Source: Actinomadura parmotrematis (GTDB lineage: Bacteria; Actinomycetota; Actinomycetes; Streptosporangiales; Streptosporangiaceae). From it: a stretch of 64,000 bases of DNA. A program made the translations under genes and the position numbers. Under the pieces are notes generated by a model. That model saw only the letters and a list, made by a program, of their open reading frames with translations. It was not told the DNA's origin and did not search any database. Shown here one piece after another: positions 35,001-45,000 of this stretch (position 1 is the stretch's first letter; each line of letters starts with the position of its first letter). The stretch is taken from NCBI RefSeq assembly GCF_019458805.1, contig NZ_JAIBOA010000008.1, positions 1 to 64,000 of the forward strand. Reading direction: 5' to 3'.

Positions 35001-36716
35001 ATGAGCACTGAGCTGTCGCGCGCGCGGTACGCCGCGCTCTACGGGCCGACGGCCGGGGACCGGATCCGGCTCGCCGACACCGACCTGTTCGTCGAGGTGA
35101 CCGAGGACCGCAGCCGCGGTCCGGCGGGCGCCGGCGACGAGGCGGTGTTCGGCGGCGGCAAGGTGATCCGCGAGTCGATGGGGCAGGCCCGCACCACCCG
35201 CGCCGAGGGCGCGCTCGACCTGGTGGTCACCGGCGCCGTCGTGCTGGACCACTGGGGCGTCGTCAAGGCCGACATCGGGATCCGCGACGGCCGCATCGTC
35301 GCGCTCGGCAAGGCCGGCAACCCCGACACGATGGACGGCGTCCACCCCGACCTGGTGATCGGCCCGAGCACCGAGGTGCTGGCCGGCAACGGGAAGATCG
35401 TCACGGCGGGGGCGGTGGACTCCCACGTCCATCTCATCTGCCCGCAGCTGCTGGACGAGGCGCTCGGCGCGGGCGTCACCACGCTCATCGGCGGCGGCAC
35501 CGGCCCCGCCGAGGGCACCAAGGCGACGACGGTGACCGGCGCCTGGTACCTGCCGCGGATGCTCCAGGCCCTCGACGGATACCCGGTCAACGTGGCGCTG
35601 CTCGGCAAGGGCAACACGGTGTCCGAGGAGGGTCTCTGGGAGCAGCTCCGGGCGGGGGCGTCCGGGTTCAAGCTGCACGAGGACTGGGGCTCCACGCCCG
35701 CCGCGATCGACGCGTGCCTGCGCGTCGCCGACGCCTCGGGCGTGCAGGTCGCGCTGCACTCCGACACCCTCAACGAGGCCGGGTACGTCGAGTCGACGCT
35801 CGGCGCGATCGCGGGCCGGTCCATCCACGCCTACCACACCGAGGGCGCGGGCGGCGGGCACGCGCCCGACATCATCACCGTCGCCGCGCACCCGAACGTG
35901 CTGCCGTCCTCGACCAACCCGACGCGGCCGCACACCGTCAACACCCTCGACGAGCACCTGGACATGCTGATGGTGTGCCACCACCTCAGCCCGTCCATCC
36001 CCGAGGACCTGGCGTTCGCCGAGTCGCGGATCCGGCCGACGACGATGGCGGCCGAGGACGTGCTGCACGACCTCGGTGCCATCTCCATCATCGGCTCTGA
36101 CTCACAGGCGATGGGCCGGATCGGCGAGACCGTCATCCGCACCTGGCAGACCGCGCACGCCATGAAGGCGCGGCGCGGCGCGCTGGGCGGCCCGGCCGAC
36201 AACCTGCGGGCGCGCCGCTACGTCGCCAAGTACACGATCAACCCGGCGATCGCGCACGGCCTGGACGGCGAGATCGGCTCGGTGGAGCCGGGCAAGCTCG
36301 CCGACCTCGTGCTGTGGGATCCGGCGTTCTTCGGGGTGCGGCCGCAGGTCGTGCTGAAGGGCGGGATCATCGCCTGGGCGCAGATGGGCGACGCCAACGC
36401 CTCGATCCCGACGCCGCAGCCGGTCATGCCGCGGCCGATGTTCGGGGCGGCGCCGCAGGTCGCCGCGTCCGCCTCGCTGCACTTCGTGTCGCCGGCGGCG
36501 CTGGAGGACGGCCTCGCCGACACCCTGGACGTGCGGCGGGCGCTCGTCCCGGTCCGCGACACCCGCCGGCTCGGCAAGGCCGACCTGCCGCTGAACGACG
36601 CGCTGCCGCGCATCGAGGTGGACCCCGACACCTTCACCGTCACGATCGACGGCGACGCGGTCGAGCCCGCCCCGGCGCGCGAGCTGCCGATGGCCCAGCG
36701 CTACTTCCTGTTCTGA
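35001..36716 (+). CDS. ureC: Urease subunit alpha (catalytic)
   Basis: The 571-residue catalytic subunit has the nickel-binding pair [11 protein letters not shown], the carbamylated lysine region [18 protein letters not shown], the histidines in [18 protein letters not shown], and the mobile flap [20 protein letters not shown]. The nucleophile-binding Asp is in [13 protein letters not shown]. All metal ligands appear intact, so an active enzyme is expected once UreDFG insert nickel. It ends MAQRYFLF, as in most ureases. Its ATG lies in the repeated cassette. Confidence 0.98.
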   Translation: MSTELSRARYAALYGPTAGDRIRLADTDLFVEVTEDRSRGPAGAGDEAVFGGGKVIRESMGQARTTRAEGALDLVVTGAVVLDHWGVVKADIGIRDGRIVALGKAGNPDTMDGVHPDLVIGPSTEVLAGNGKIVTAGAVDSHVHLICPQLLDEALGAGVTTLIGGGTGPAEGTKATTVTGAWYLPRMLQALDGYPVNVALLGKGNTVSEEGLWEQLRAGASGFKLHEDWGSTPAAIDACLRVADASGVQVALHSDTLNEAGYVESTLGAIAGRSIHAYHTEGAGGGHAPDIITVAAHPNVLPSSTNPTRPHTVNTLDEHLDMLMVCHHLSPSIPEDLAFAESRIRPTTMAAEDVLHDLGAISIIGSDSQAMGRIGETVIRTWQTAHAMKARRGALGGPADNLRARRYVAKYTINPAIAHGLDGEIGSVEPGKLADLVLWDPAFFGVRPQVVLKGGIIAWAQMGDANASIPTPQPVMPRPMFGAAPQVAASASLHFVSPAALEDGLADTLDVRRALVPVRDTRRLGKADLPLNDALPRIEVDPDTFTVTIDGDAVEPAPARELPMAQRYFLF

Positions 36717-37387
36717 TGCGCGCCTCGCTGCTGCTGCTCGCCGACTCCCGGCTGCCCGCCGGCGGCCACGCCCACTCGGGCGGCCTGGAGCCGGCCGTCG
36801 CGGCGGGCGCCGTCCGGGACGTCCCGGCGCTGGCGGACTTCCTGCGCGGCCGCCTCGCCACGTCGGGGCTGGTCGCGGCCGCCCTCGCCGCCGCCGCCTG
36901 CGCGCACGCCGCGCGGGGCGGCGGCGCGTGGGCGGCGCTGGACGCCGAGACCGACGCCCGCACGCCCTCCCCCGCGCAGCGGGCCGCGTCCCGGGCGCAG
37001 GGCCGGTCGCTGCTGCGCGTCGCCCGCACCGCGTGGGCGTCCCCGGCGCTCGACGCGCTGGCGGGCACGCCGGGCGGCCCGCACCATCCGGCCGTGCTCG
37101 GCGCGGCGGCCGCCGCGATGGGCGCGGCGCCGCGCGAGGCCGCCGAGATCACCGCCTACATGGCGGTGACGGGCCCGGCGTCGGCCGGGATCCGGCTGCT
37201 CGGCCTGGACCCGCTCGCCGTCAACCGGGCCCTCGCGGTCCTCGCCGCCGACGTGGACGCCGTCGCCGCCGAGGCCGCCGGCTTCGCGGACGGGCCGTGG
37301 GCGGAGCTGCCCGCCGCGTCCGCGCCGCTGCTCGACCTGTACGCCGAGCGGCACCTGCGCACCGACCTGCGCCTGTTCGAGTCCTGA
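36716..37387 (+). CDS. ureF: Urease accessory protein UreF
   Basis: The 223-residue, mostly helical protein opens with [20 protein letters not shown] and [11 protein letters not shown], the UreF signature, and has [21 protein letters not shown] before the end. UreF bridges UreD-apourease and the GTPase UreG to gate nickel insertion. The ATG shares one base with the ureC stop (TGATG). Actinobacterial UreF proteins are short and Ala-rich like this one. Confidence 0.9.
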   Translation: MRASLLLLADSRLPAGGHAHSGGLEPAVAAGAVRDVPALADFLRGRLATSGLVAAALAAAACAHAARGGGAWAALDAETDARTPSPAQRAASRAQGRSLLRVARTAWASPALDALAGTPGGPHHPAVLGAAAAAMGAAPREAAEITAYMAVTGPASAGIRLLGLDPLAVNRALAVLAADVDAVAAEAAGFADGPWAELPAASAPLLDLYAERHLRTDLRLFES

Positions 37388-37413
37388 CCCGCACCCGTAC
37401 AAGAGGAGGCCCC

Positions 37414-38127
37414 ATGGGCGCCAACCACGACCACGACCCCTACGCGGCCACCCGCCCGCACGGCCGCGCGCTGCGGCTCGGCATCGGCGGGCCCGTCGGC
37501 AGCGGCAAGACCGCGCTCACCGCCGCGCTCTGCCGGGCGCTCCGCGACGAGCTGGACCTCGCCGTCGTCACCAACGACATCTACACGACCGAGGACGCCG
37601 ACTTCCTGCGCCGCGAGGCGGTGCTGTCCGACGACCGGATCACCGCCGTGCGCACCGGCGCCTGCCCGCACACCGCGATCCGCGACGACATCTCCGCCAA
37701 CCTCGACGCCTGCGAGGCGCTCCAGGAGCGCCATCCCGGCCTCGACCTCATCATCGTCGAGAGCGGCGGCGACAACCTGACCGCGCTGTTCAGCCAGGGC
37801 CTCGCCGACCGGCAGATCTTCGTGCTGGACGTCGCGGGCGGCGACGACGTGCCGCGCAAGGGCGGCCTCGGCGTCGCCGCCGCCGACCTGCTCGTCATCA
37901 ACAAGACCGACCTCGCGCCGCTCGTCGGGAGCGACCTGGCGATGATGGGCCGCGACGCCGGCAAGGTCCGCGGCGGCAAGCCCGTCGTGTTCAGCAGCCT
38001 GCGCGAGCGGCCCGGCGCCGACGAGGTCGCCGCCTGGATCCGCGGCGTCCTGCACGACCTCGCCCACGAGCACGGCGAGCACGAGCACGAGCATGGGCGC
38101 GAGCGCGAGCGCGCGGCCGCGTCGTGA
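37414..38127 (+). CDS. ureG: Urease accessory GTPase UreG
   Basis: The 237-residue SIMIBI GTPase has P-loop [14 protein letters not shown], the nickel-binding [12 protein letters not shown] (CPH motif), [18 protein letters not shown] and NKTDLAP guanine motif. It delivers Ni2+ and uses GTP hydrolysis to activate urease. The C-terminus is an unusual acidic/histidine tail ([11 protein letters not shown]) likely to bind nickel; this could replace the missing UreE chaperone. A clear AAGAGGAGG site precedes the ATG. It overlaps ureD by four bases. Confidence 0.97.
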   Translation: MGANHDHDPYAATRPHGRALRLGIGGPVGSGKTALTAALCRALRDELDLAVVTNDIYTTEDADFLRREAVLSDDRITAVRTGACPHTAIRDDISANLDACEALQERHPGLDLIIVESGGDNLTALFSQGLADRQIFVLDVAGGDDVPRKGGLGVAAADLLVINKTDLAPLVGSDLAMMGRDAGKVRGGKPVVFSSLRERPGADEVAAWIRGVLHDLAHEHGEHEHEHGRERERAAAS

Positions 38128-38888
38128 CCCGCGGCTACACCGCCCGCGCCGCCGTCACCGCGGCGCCCGGCGCGGGCGGCGCGCCGCGCCTCACCCGGCT
38201 CCGCTCGGACGGGCCGCTCGCCCTCCGCCAGACCCCCGACGCCGTCTACCTGGTGGGCGCGGCGGCCGGACCGCTCGGCGGCGACGACCTGGAGCTGGAC
38301 CTCGTCGTCGAGCCGGGCGCGCGGCTCGCCGTCCGGTCGGCGGCCACGTCGCTGGCGCTGCCCGGCGACGGGGAATCGCGGATGACGGTCCGCGCGTCCG
38401 TCGGCGCGGGCGCCCACCTGGACTTCGCGCCCGAGCCGACGGTCGCGGCGCGCGGCTGCCGCCACCGCGCCGCCGCCGAGATCGACCTCGCCGCCGATGC
38501 GACCCTGCGCTGGTTCGAGGAGCTCGTCCTCGGCCGGCACCGCGAGGAGCCGGGCCGCCACACCAGCCGCTTCGACGTGACCGTCGCGGGCGTCCCGCTG
38601 CTCCGCCACGAGCTGCGGCTGACCGACCGCCTCGCCTGCACGAGCCGCGCCGTGCTCGGCGACGCGGGCGCCGCCGGCAGCGTCCTGCTCGCCGGGCCCG
38701 GCGTCGCCGCCGAGCCGCACGCCGCGGACGGCCTGGCGGTGCTGCCGCTCGCCGGTCCGGGCGTCCTCGTCACCGCCGTCGCGGCGGACTCCGCCGCGCT
38801 GCGGCGCCTGCTCGCCGAGGGCGAGCGGCGCTGCCGTCAGGCGGCCGGGCCCGCGCCGACCCGGCAGGCCGCCGTCGCCCCCGCATAG
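38124..38888 (+). CDS. ureD: Urease accessory protein UreD (UreH)
   Basis: The 254-residue protein fits the divergent actinobacterial Ure[60 protein letters not shown] and [18 protein letters not shown]. UreD binds apourease and channels nickel from UreG. The GTG start overlaps ureG by four bases. Its last 52 bases overlap the 3' end of the convergent merR gene. Confidence 0.88.
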   Translation: MTRGYTARAAVTAAPGAGGAPRLTRLRSDGPLALRQTPDAVYLVGAAAGPLGGDDLELDLVVEPGARLAVRSAATSLALPGDGESRMTVRASVGAGAHLDFAPEPTVAARGCRHRAAAEIDLAADATLRWFEELVLGRHREEPGRHTSRFDVTVAGVPLLRHELRLTDRLACTSRAVLGDAGAAGSVLLAGPGVAAEPHAADGLAVLPLAGPGVLVTAVAADSAALRRLLAEGERRCRQAAGPAPTRQAAVAPA

Positions 38889-39226
38889 AAGCCGATCTTG
38901 GTCTGGATGTGCCGCTGCTGCTCGCGCAGCTTGGCGATCTCGGTCTCCACCCGGCGGTCGTGCGCGCGCAGCAGCGCGAGGCGCTCGGTCTCGGTGCCGC
39001 GCTCGCGCGCGAGCTCGGCGTAGCGCAGCATCTCGGCGATCGGCATGCCGGTGTCGCGCAGGCAGCGCAGCATGTGCAGCCACGACAGGTCCCCGTCGCT
39101 GAACACGCGCCGCCCGGCGGTGTCGCGGGCGATGCCCGGCAGCAGGCCGATCTTCTCGTAGTAGCGGAGCGTGTCGATGCTGAAACCGCTCTTCGCCGAG
39201 GTCTCGGCCGGGGAGTAGGAGCTCAC
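38837..39226 (-). CDS. MerR-family transcriptional regulator
   Basis: The 129-residue protein has a MerR helix-turn-helix at the N-terminus (SSYSPAETSAKSGFSIDTLR, YYEKIGLL), the wing TAGRRVFSDGDLSWLHMLRC, and a dimerisation helix LALLRAHDRRVETEIAKLRE. The effector region is short with a single late Cys (AACRVG), so it is probably not a classic metal sensor. It resembles the MerR proteins that control oxidoreductase genes in actinomycetes. I take the GTG at 39226 over 39235. A palindrome-with-TTGACC promoter lies directly upstream, matching one before the LLM oxidoreductase at 45.7 kb. Confidence 0.88.
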   Translation of the reverse strand: MSSYSPAETSAKSGFSIDTLRYYEKIGLLPGIARDTAGRRVFSDGDLSWLHMLRCLRDTGMPIAEMLRYAELARERGTETERLALLRAHDRRVETEIAKLREQQRHIQTKIGFYAGATAACRVGAGPAA

Positions 39227-39232
39227 CCGCCC

Positions 39233-39263
39233 CACCCTCCGCCCGGAGCCGGCTCCGGGTCAA
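39233..39263 (-). promoter_or_regulatory. MerR-type promoter/operator of merR
   Basis: On the minus strand TTGACC (39263-39258) runs into an 18-bp perfect palindrome with halves CCCGGAGCC and GGCTCCGGG (39242-39259). Its centre is 12.5 bases from the first T, exactly as at 45687-45710. A 19-bp spacer would put the -10 at 39233-39238 (AGGGTG, poor), about seven bases before the GTG. Confidence 0.6.
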
Positions 39264-39731
39264 GGCGGGCCGCGCCGGCGGCGACCGCGTCCCCTTCCTC
39301 GTGACGGTGCGGAACTTCGCCGAGGAGAACCCGCCGGTCCGGTCCGTCGTCGGCCACATCGAGCACACCCTGGACGTCTCCTACAACTGCCGGCCGCCCG
39401 CCGGCCTGGACGAGCTGATCGACGCAGCGCACCGCGCGGACGCCGCCGGCGTCATCGAGCGGTTCTGCACCGAGTACCCCCTCGCCACGGTCCTCGTCAC
39501 CTCCCGCAGCGTCGGACAGGGGTGCTGCTCTGCATGGCTTACGAGATGGACCGGTTCTATCTCCGGACCGTTCGGCCCTTGATCCTGTCCGTCATGGAAC
39601 CACTCATCCCCTACCTCGACCACGAGCCCGACCGCCCCCCGCTGCCCGTGGACGAGCGCTGGGCGCGGCTCTTCCACGACTGGGCTGACGGCCGTATCCG
39701 CTTCACCCCCGAAGGGGAGAGACGGCACTGA
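39252..39731 (+). pseudogene. NACHT-ATPase remnant
   Basis: Two short reading frames keep pieces of a NACHT NTPase. The first (to ~39579) reads VPFLVTVRNFAEENPPVRSV, GHIEHTLDVSYNCRPPAGL, then jumps straight to the Walker B-side DELIDAAHRADAAGVIERFC and YPLATVLVTSRSVG. Residues normally before DELID (FDGLDEL context) are deleted. The second, in another frame (39522-39731), reads MDRFYLRTVRPLILSVMEPL and WARLFHDWADGRIRF. No P-loop remains. Deletion plus frameshift indicates a decayed gene. NACHT ATPases serve in signalling and anti-phage defence. Confidence 0.65.
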
Positions 39732-39837
39732 CTCCTCCGGGTGCGCAATCTGTGGCCCGTTCCGTACCCGTGACGCATCGATTCCGGGGGATCACCCATG
39801 GTGACGGCTTGATGGCGACCGGACCGGAGTGTGCCTT

Positions 39838-40233
39838 ATGACGACCTGGACCGTCCTCGGCTCGGTGACCCTGCCCGCGGTGCCGCGGAGCGTGCCGGCG
39901 GCGCGGCGGTTCGCCGCCGGGCTGCTGCCGCCCGGCGATCTGGCCGACATCCTGGTGCTGCTGGTCAGCGAGGCCGCGACCAACAGCGTGCGGCACTCGG
40001 ACTCGCGGCACGGCGGGGAGCTCACCCTCACCCTCTACGACGTCGGCGGCGCGGTGCGGGTGGACGTCGCCGACGCGGGCGGGGCGACCGCGCCGGAGCG
40101 GGTCAGCCGGGGCGCGCTCGCGACCGGCGGCCGCGGCATGGCGATGATCGAGGATCTGGCCGACCGGGCCGGCCACCACGGCGACGACGCGGGGCGCCGG
40201 CACACCTGGTTCGAGATCGCCTTCGCGGCCTGA
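39838..40233 (+). CDS. RsbW/SpoIIAB-like ATP-binding protein (HATPase_c)
   Basis: The 131-residue stand-alone GHKL ATPase has the N box LVSEAATNSVRHSDS, G1 VDVADAGG and G2 ALATGGRGMAMIEDLADRAG, ending HTWFEIAF. Such proteins act as serine kinases/anti-sigma factors of the RsbW type; streptomycetes and relatives have dozens. No sigma factor or anti-anti-sigma factor is adjacent, so the partner is unknown. The ATG at 39838 lies eight bases after GGAG. Confidence 0.85.
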   Translation: MTTWTVLGSVTLPAVPRSVPAARRFAAGLLPPGDLADILVLLVSEAATNSVRHSDSRHGGELTLTLYDVGGAVRVDVADAGGATAPERVSRGALATGGRGMAMIEDLADRAGHHGDDAGRRHTWFEIAFAA

Positions 40234-40268
40234 CCCGCATCACGGGCGGACAGGGACGCTTGAACCGG

Positions 40269-40325
40269 CCTTAAGCGTGCGTTAAGGAACGGAACCGCCC
40301 CCGCTGATCTATGGTGCGGGGGCGG
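40269..40325 (+). promoter_or_regulatory. Inverted repeat and hairpin before the VWA gene
   Basis: CCTTAA-N7-TTAAGG (40269-40287) is a perfect inverted repeat. It is followed at once by a 10-bp stem, CCGCCCCCGC (40295-40304) with GCGGGGGCGG (40316-40325). The stem can terminate the ATPase transcript; the A/T-bearing repeat may be a regulator site. If transcription starts upstream of the stem it could act as an attenuator for the VWA gene. Confidence 0.5.
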
Positions 40326-40387
40326 CGCGTCGCGGCAGGGGTGGCAGGGGCGGCAGCGCGTCCGCTCAGGAGGGTGACAGCCACGCC

Positions 40388-42067
40388 ATGCGCCTGAAGC
40401 AGACCCCGCAGGGACCGTCCGCCCGGCACCGCCGGCCCCGCCGCCGCCGCTTCTCCCGGCCCCTGGCGGTGGCGACGCTGCTCGCCCTGCTGATGGGGTT
40501 CGGCGTGTACCGGGTCGGCGGGGCGTTCGGCCTCGCGTGCGCGGCGGGCGCGTCCCCGCTGGCGCTGGACGTGGCGGCCGAGCCGGCGATCGCGCCGGTG
40601 GTCGCGCGGGCGGCGGCGCGGGCGACGGCGGGGCACGCGAAGGCGGCGGGCCGCTGCCTGGAGATCCGGGTGCGGGCGGTGCCGCCCGCCGACGTCGCCG
40701 ACCTGCTCGCCGGGCGCGCCGCCGCCGGGCCCGGGACGGCGCGGCCGGACGTGTGGATCCCCGACACCGGCCTGTGGACGGGCCTGCTGCCCGCGGACCG
40801 CCGCGGCGCGCTCGTCCCGACCGGCGCGCACGTGGCGGCGAGCCCGCTGGTGGCGGCGCTGCCGCGGCGCCTCGCGGACCGGGCGGCGGAGGCGCCCTCG
40901 TGGACGGCGATGATGCGGGCGGCGGCCGGCGGTTCGCTGCGGATGCGGGTGCCCGACCCGGCGCGCACCGGGCCCGGCCTCGCCGCCCTGGTGATCGCCG
41001 CGACGCTGACCGGCGACGGTACCGGCGAGCGCGCCCTGTTCAGCGCGGTCGCGCGCGCCTGGCGGGAGCGGCAGGCGCCCTCGGTGCGCGCCGCGCTCGT
41101 CGGCGACCGCCGCGACCCGACCTTCGCGCTCGTCCCCGAGCAGGCCGTCTTAGCCCACAACCGGGACGCGCCCGGCGACCCCGCCGTCACCGTCCGGCCC
41201 GCCGAGGGCACCCTCGCGATGGACTACCCGGTGCTGCGCGTCGCGCCCGCCGCCGGTCGCCCCGACACGGCGCCCGCCGTGCGGCGGCTGGTCCGGGCGC
41301 TCGCCTCGGCGGCGACTCGGCGGGACGTGCGGAACGCCGGTTTCCGCGCGCCGTCCGCCGGCGGCCTCCGGCTGCTCGCCGCGCCCGGCCCCGACCGCGT
41401 CGCCGCCGCCGCGCAGTCGTGGGCGCGGCTGACGCTCGGCATCCGGCTGCTCAGCGTCGTCGACGTGTCCGGCTCGATGGCCGAGGAGATCGCGCCCGGC
41501 CGGACGCGGCTGCAGGGCACCCTCACCGCGATGCAGAACGTGCTCGCGCTGTTCCCCGACGACTCCGAGGTGGGCCTGTGGAGCTTCTCGGCCGCGCCCG
41601 CCGGCCGGCCGGACTTCACCGAGCTCGTCGGCGTCGGGCCGCTCGGCGAGCGGTTCGGGTCGGCGACCCGCCGCCAGCTCGGCCTGAACGCCTTCGGCCG
41701 GCTGAAGGTGCGGCCGCACGGCCGCACCGCCCTGTACGCGACGCTGCTGGCCGCCTACGCCCGGATGCAGCGCACCTACAAGCCCGAGTTCGTCAACACG
41801 ATCGCGTTCTGGACCGACGGCCGCGACGAGGATCCCGGCGGCCCGACCCTCGCCGCCACCCTGGACGCGCTGCGCGGCCTCGCCGACCCGGCCCGCCCCG
41901 TCCAGGTCATGATGTTCGCGATCGGGCCCGGCGCCGACGTCACCGCCCTCGGCCGCATCGCGCGGGTCGTCCAGGGGCGGACGTTCCAGGCCGGCTCGCC
42001 CGCCCGGATGCAGGAGGTGTTCGGGCAGGCCGTCGCCCGCCGCCTCTGCGCGCCGCGCTGCCGCTGA
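40388..42067 (+). CDS. Membrane-anchored protein with solute-binding-like and VWA domains
   Basis: The 559-residue protein starts with a basic region (RHRRPRRRRFSRP) and one hydrophobic anchor, then a segment like a bacterial solute-binding protein (RPDVWIPDTGLWTGLLPADR; TFALVPEQAVLAHNR) to residue ~340. A von Willebrand A domain follows with an intact MIDAS (LLSVVDVSGSMAEE; HGRTALYATLLAAYA; FWTDGRDED). It is probably extracytoplasmic. Homologues occur widely in actinomycetes; the function is unknown, with metal-dependent protein binding inferred. GGAGGGTGA precedes the ATG. Confidence 0.85.
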   Translation: MRLKQTPQGPSARHRRPRRRRFSRPLAVATLLALLMGFGVYRVGGAFGLACAAGASPLALDVAAEPAIAPVVARAAARATAGHAKAAGRCLEIRVRAVPPADVADLLAGRAAAGPGTARPDVWIPDTGLWTGLLPADRRGALVPTGAHVAASPLVAALPRRLADRAAEAPSWTAMMRAAAGGSLRMRVPDPARTGPGLAALVIAATLTGDGTGERALFSAVARAWRERQAPSVRAALVGDRRDPTFALVPEQAVLAHNRDAPGDPAVTVRPAEGTLAMDYPVLRVAPAAGRPDTAPAVRRLVRALASAATRRDVRNAGFRAPSAGGLRLLAAPGPDRVAAAAQSWARLTLGIRLLSVVDVSGSMAEEIAPGRTRLQGTLTAMQNVLALFPDDSEVGLWSFSAAPAGRPDFTELVGVGPLGERFGSATRRQLGLNAFGRLKVRPHGRTALYATLLAAYARMQRTYKPEFVNTIAFWTDGRDEDPGGPTLAATLDALRGLADPARPVQVMMFAIGPGADVTALGRIARVVQGRTFQAGSPARMQEVFGQAVARRLCAPRCR

Positions 42068-42073
42068 CGCCGG

Positions 42074-45000
42074 TCACGGCAGCGTCACCGCCGGGCCGAC
42101 GTTGCCGGCGTCGTCGGCCGCCTGCACGCGGACGGTCCCGGCCGGCACGGTGAGCGCCTGGGCGGCGCCCGCGTCCCGCGTCGCGGGCAGCGTGGACGTC
42201 CGGCCGCCCGCGGTGACCAGGTAGGACGCCGGCCGGCCGGTGTACCAGTCGTCGCCGGGCGCGGTGAACGTCACCGTCGTGCCGTCGCGGCGCGCGCCGC
42301 GGAGCGCGCCGGGCGGGCGGGAGTCCACGCCGTAGCGGCCGGTGCGCCACTCGTCGTGGTGGTAGGTCCACCATTCGGCGTTCGCGGCGGCCCTCCCCGC
42401 GGTCCGCCAGGCGAACAGGTAGCCCTCGCGGGTGGTGGCGACGAGGTCGGTGCGGCCGTCGCCGTCGAGGTCCCCGGCGGTCGGCGACCAGAGCATCCAG
42501 CCGCCGGTGAAGCGCGGGAACCCGGCGGCCTGCCCGAGGTCGCCGAAGGCGTGCAGGGTCGAGGTGTCGCCGCCGTCCACGACCTCGGCGCGGCCGTCGC
42601 CGGTGACGTCGGCGACGATGGGGGCGCCGAGGAACCCGATGCCGGTGCGGCCCTGCGGGTAGCCGAGGACGGGCAGGCCGGTCGCGGCGTCGTAGCCGCG
42701 CTGGTAGTTGCCGATCGGCTGCCCGCTTCCGGGGAACAGCAGCGCGGTGATGAGCGACACCGCGCCCGAGCCGCTCTCGGTGTAGCCGAGCCGGTTGAAC
42801 GGCCCGAACCGGCCGAACGCGCCGGTGGTGGTGAACGACAGGGGGACGTCGGCGGGCAGGTTGCCCTTCAGCACCGCGGCGGGGTTCAGGCCGGCGGCGG
42901 GGTTCTCCAGCGGCCCCAGGTTCCGGACGATCTTGCCGGTGCCGGCGATGAGGTAGGTGGGCGCGAAGGAGGGGCCGGTCGCGACCTCGTCCCTGCCGTC
43001 GCCGTCCACGTCGGCGACGGCGGGCTGGTTGACGCCCTCGGTGACGAACTCCTGGGCGCTGCCGTAGAAGGTCATCGTGGACGGGGTGCGCACCGGCCAG
43101 TTCGCGACCGGGCGGCCGTCGGCGTGGTAGGCGAACACGTAGCCGGCGCCGTAGAACTGCTCGCCGCCGCCCTTGGTGTCGAACCGCTGCGAGCGGACGA
43201 CGATCTCCGGCTTTCCGTCGCCGTCGAGGTCGGCGACGGCGGGCGTACCGGGCAGCTTGTGGTCGTCGATGCGGACGTAGCCCTCGGGCGGCCCCTGGCC
43301 GGTCCTCACCTCGACGGGCCAGCCGGGCACGGTCGTCCCGTCGGCGTGCCAGGCGTGCAGGCGGCCGTCCCAGCCCGCCTGGACGATCTCCAGGCGCTTG
43401 TCGCCGTCCAGGTCGGCCAGGACGGGCGAGGCGGTGGCGCCCTGCGCGGGCAGCCGGGTGTACTTGAGGGCCGGACGCGGGATCGCGGGCTGCGCCACGC
43501 CGGCGTCCAGGGTCTTCGGCCAGCCGGGCAGCGCCTTGCCGGCCGCGTCGAAGGCGTAGGTCCGGCCGGTGGAGCTGGTCGCGACGACCTCGGGGCGCCC
43601 GTCGTGGTCGAGGTCGCCGATCGCGACGGGCGCGATGACCGGTTCGTGGCCGGGGTCGACGCCCGGCGTCGGCGCCTGCGGGACGGTCGGGCGGGTGGTG
43701 GCGGGCCAGCCGGGCAGCTCGGCGCCGGTGACGCCGTCGCGGGCGTGGATCCGGCCGTCGCCGTCGCCGTAGACGATCGCCTGGTGGCCGTCGCCGCGCA
43801 GGTCGGCGAGGGCGGGCTGGCTCTCGTTGCCGATCCCCAGCTTGATCGGGAAGCCGGTGCGGAGGGCCGGGTCGTGGTGGACGGCGACGGCGCGGCGGTC
43901 CTCGCTCATCCGGCCCGCCGCGTCCCAGACGCGCAGGCGGAGCGTCACGGTGTAGCGCTCGGTCTCCGACAGGGCCTTGTCGGTCGGCATCTTGTAGGCG
44001 GAGTTCCACACCGACTCGGGGACCTTCGACAGGTCGAGGGTGCCGAGGGCGCCGTCGCGCGGCGCGGTGCCGGTGCCCGAGCCGCCGGTGCGGAAGTCCT
44101 TGTCGGCGGGCTCGATGCCGGGCGCCCATTGCAGCTCGTAGCGGTAACCGGACGACCGGGGCGCGGCGATGTGGCCGGTGACCCGCACCGATTTCGTCTT
44201 CTGCGGGTCGTAGAGGGCGTACCAGTCGGGCGCGGTGAGGGATCCGGTCGGCGGCACCGCCCCGTCCTTGATCATCTTGAGCGCCTTCGCGACGTTCGGG
44301 CGACCGTACCCGTACTGGCGGTCCCAGCCGGGCCTCCCGGGCCAGGGCAGGGACGGGTCGGCGATGTCGGAGGCGGTGGCGCGGAGCACCTGCACGGCCT
44401 CGTCGCCGGTGAGCGGCTTCCCGATCTGCAGGCCGTAGGAGAGCAGCAGCCCGAACACGCCGCCGGTCGTCGGGGTGGACTCCGACGTCGACCCGCCGCC
44501 GGTGGACACCGAGAACATCGCCTTGGCGCCGAAGGAGGTGAGCCCCGACCGCGCGCGGTAGGTCGTCGTCAGCGTGTTGGCGAGGGTGCCGGGGACGCCC
44601 GCGCTGTTGGCGACGAGGCCGTTGCCGGGGACGACGTGCGGCCAGAACATGCCGCCCTGGTGGTCGGTCGAGTCGAAGTCGTTGCTGGACTCGACCATGA
44701 CGACGCCCTGGCGCCACAGCTTCTCGACGGTCTGCCGCATGTAGGCGGAGTAGCCGAGGTCGGCGGTGGTGCTGACGATCACCTTGGCGCCCATGCGGGC
44801 CGCGTACAGCCACGCCTGCGCGAGGTCGTCGGTGCGGTCCAGGGCCTCCTGCCCGGCGCGGACCGGCAGGACGCGGCAGCGCGGGCACACCCCGGCGCCG
44901 GCGACGCCGTTGTTCGTCTGCGCGGCGAGGGTGCGCATCTGGTTGTTGGCGTGGTCGTAGGTGGAGTCGTAGGTGGCCGGGTCGTTCTGGCGGTCGTAGA

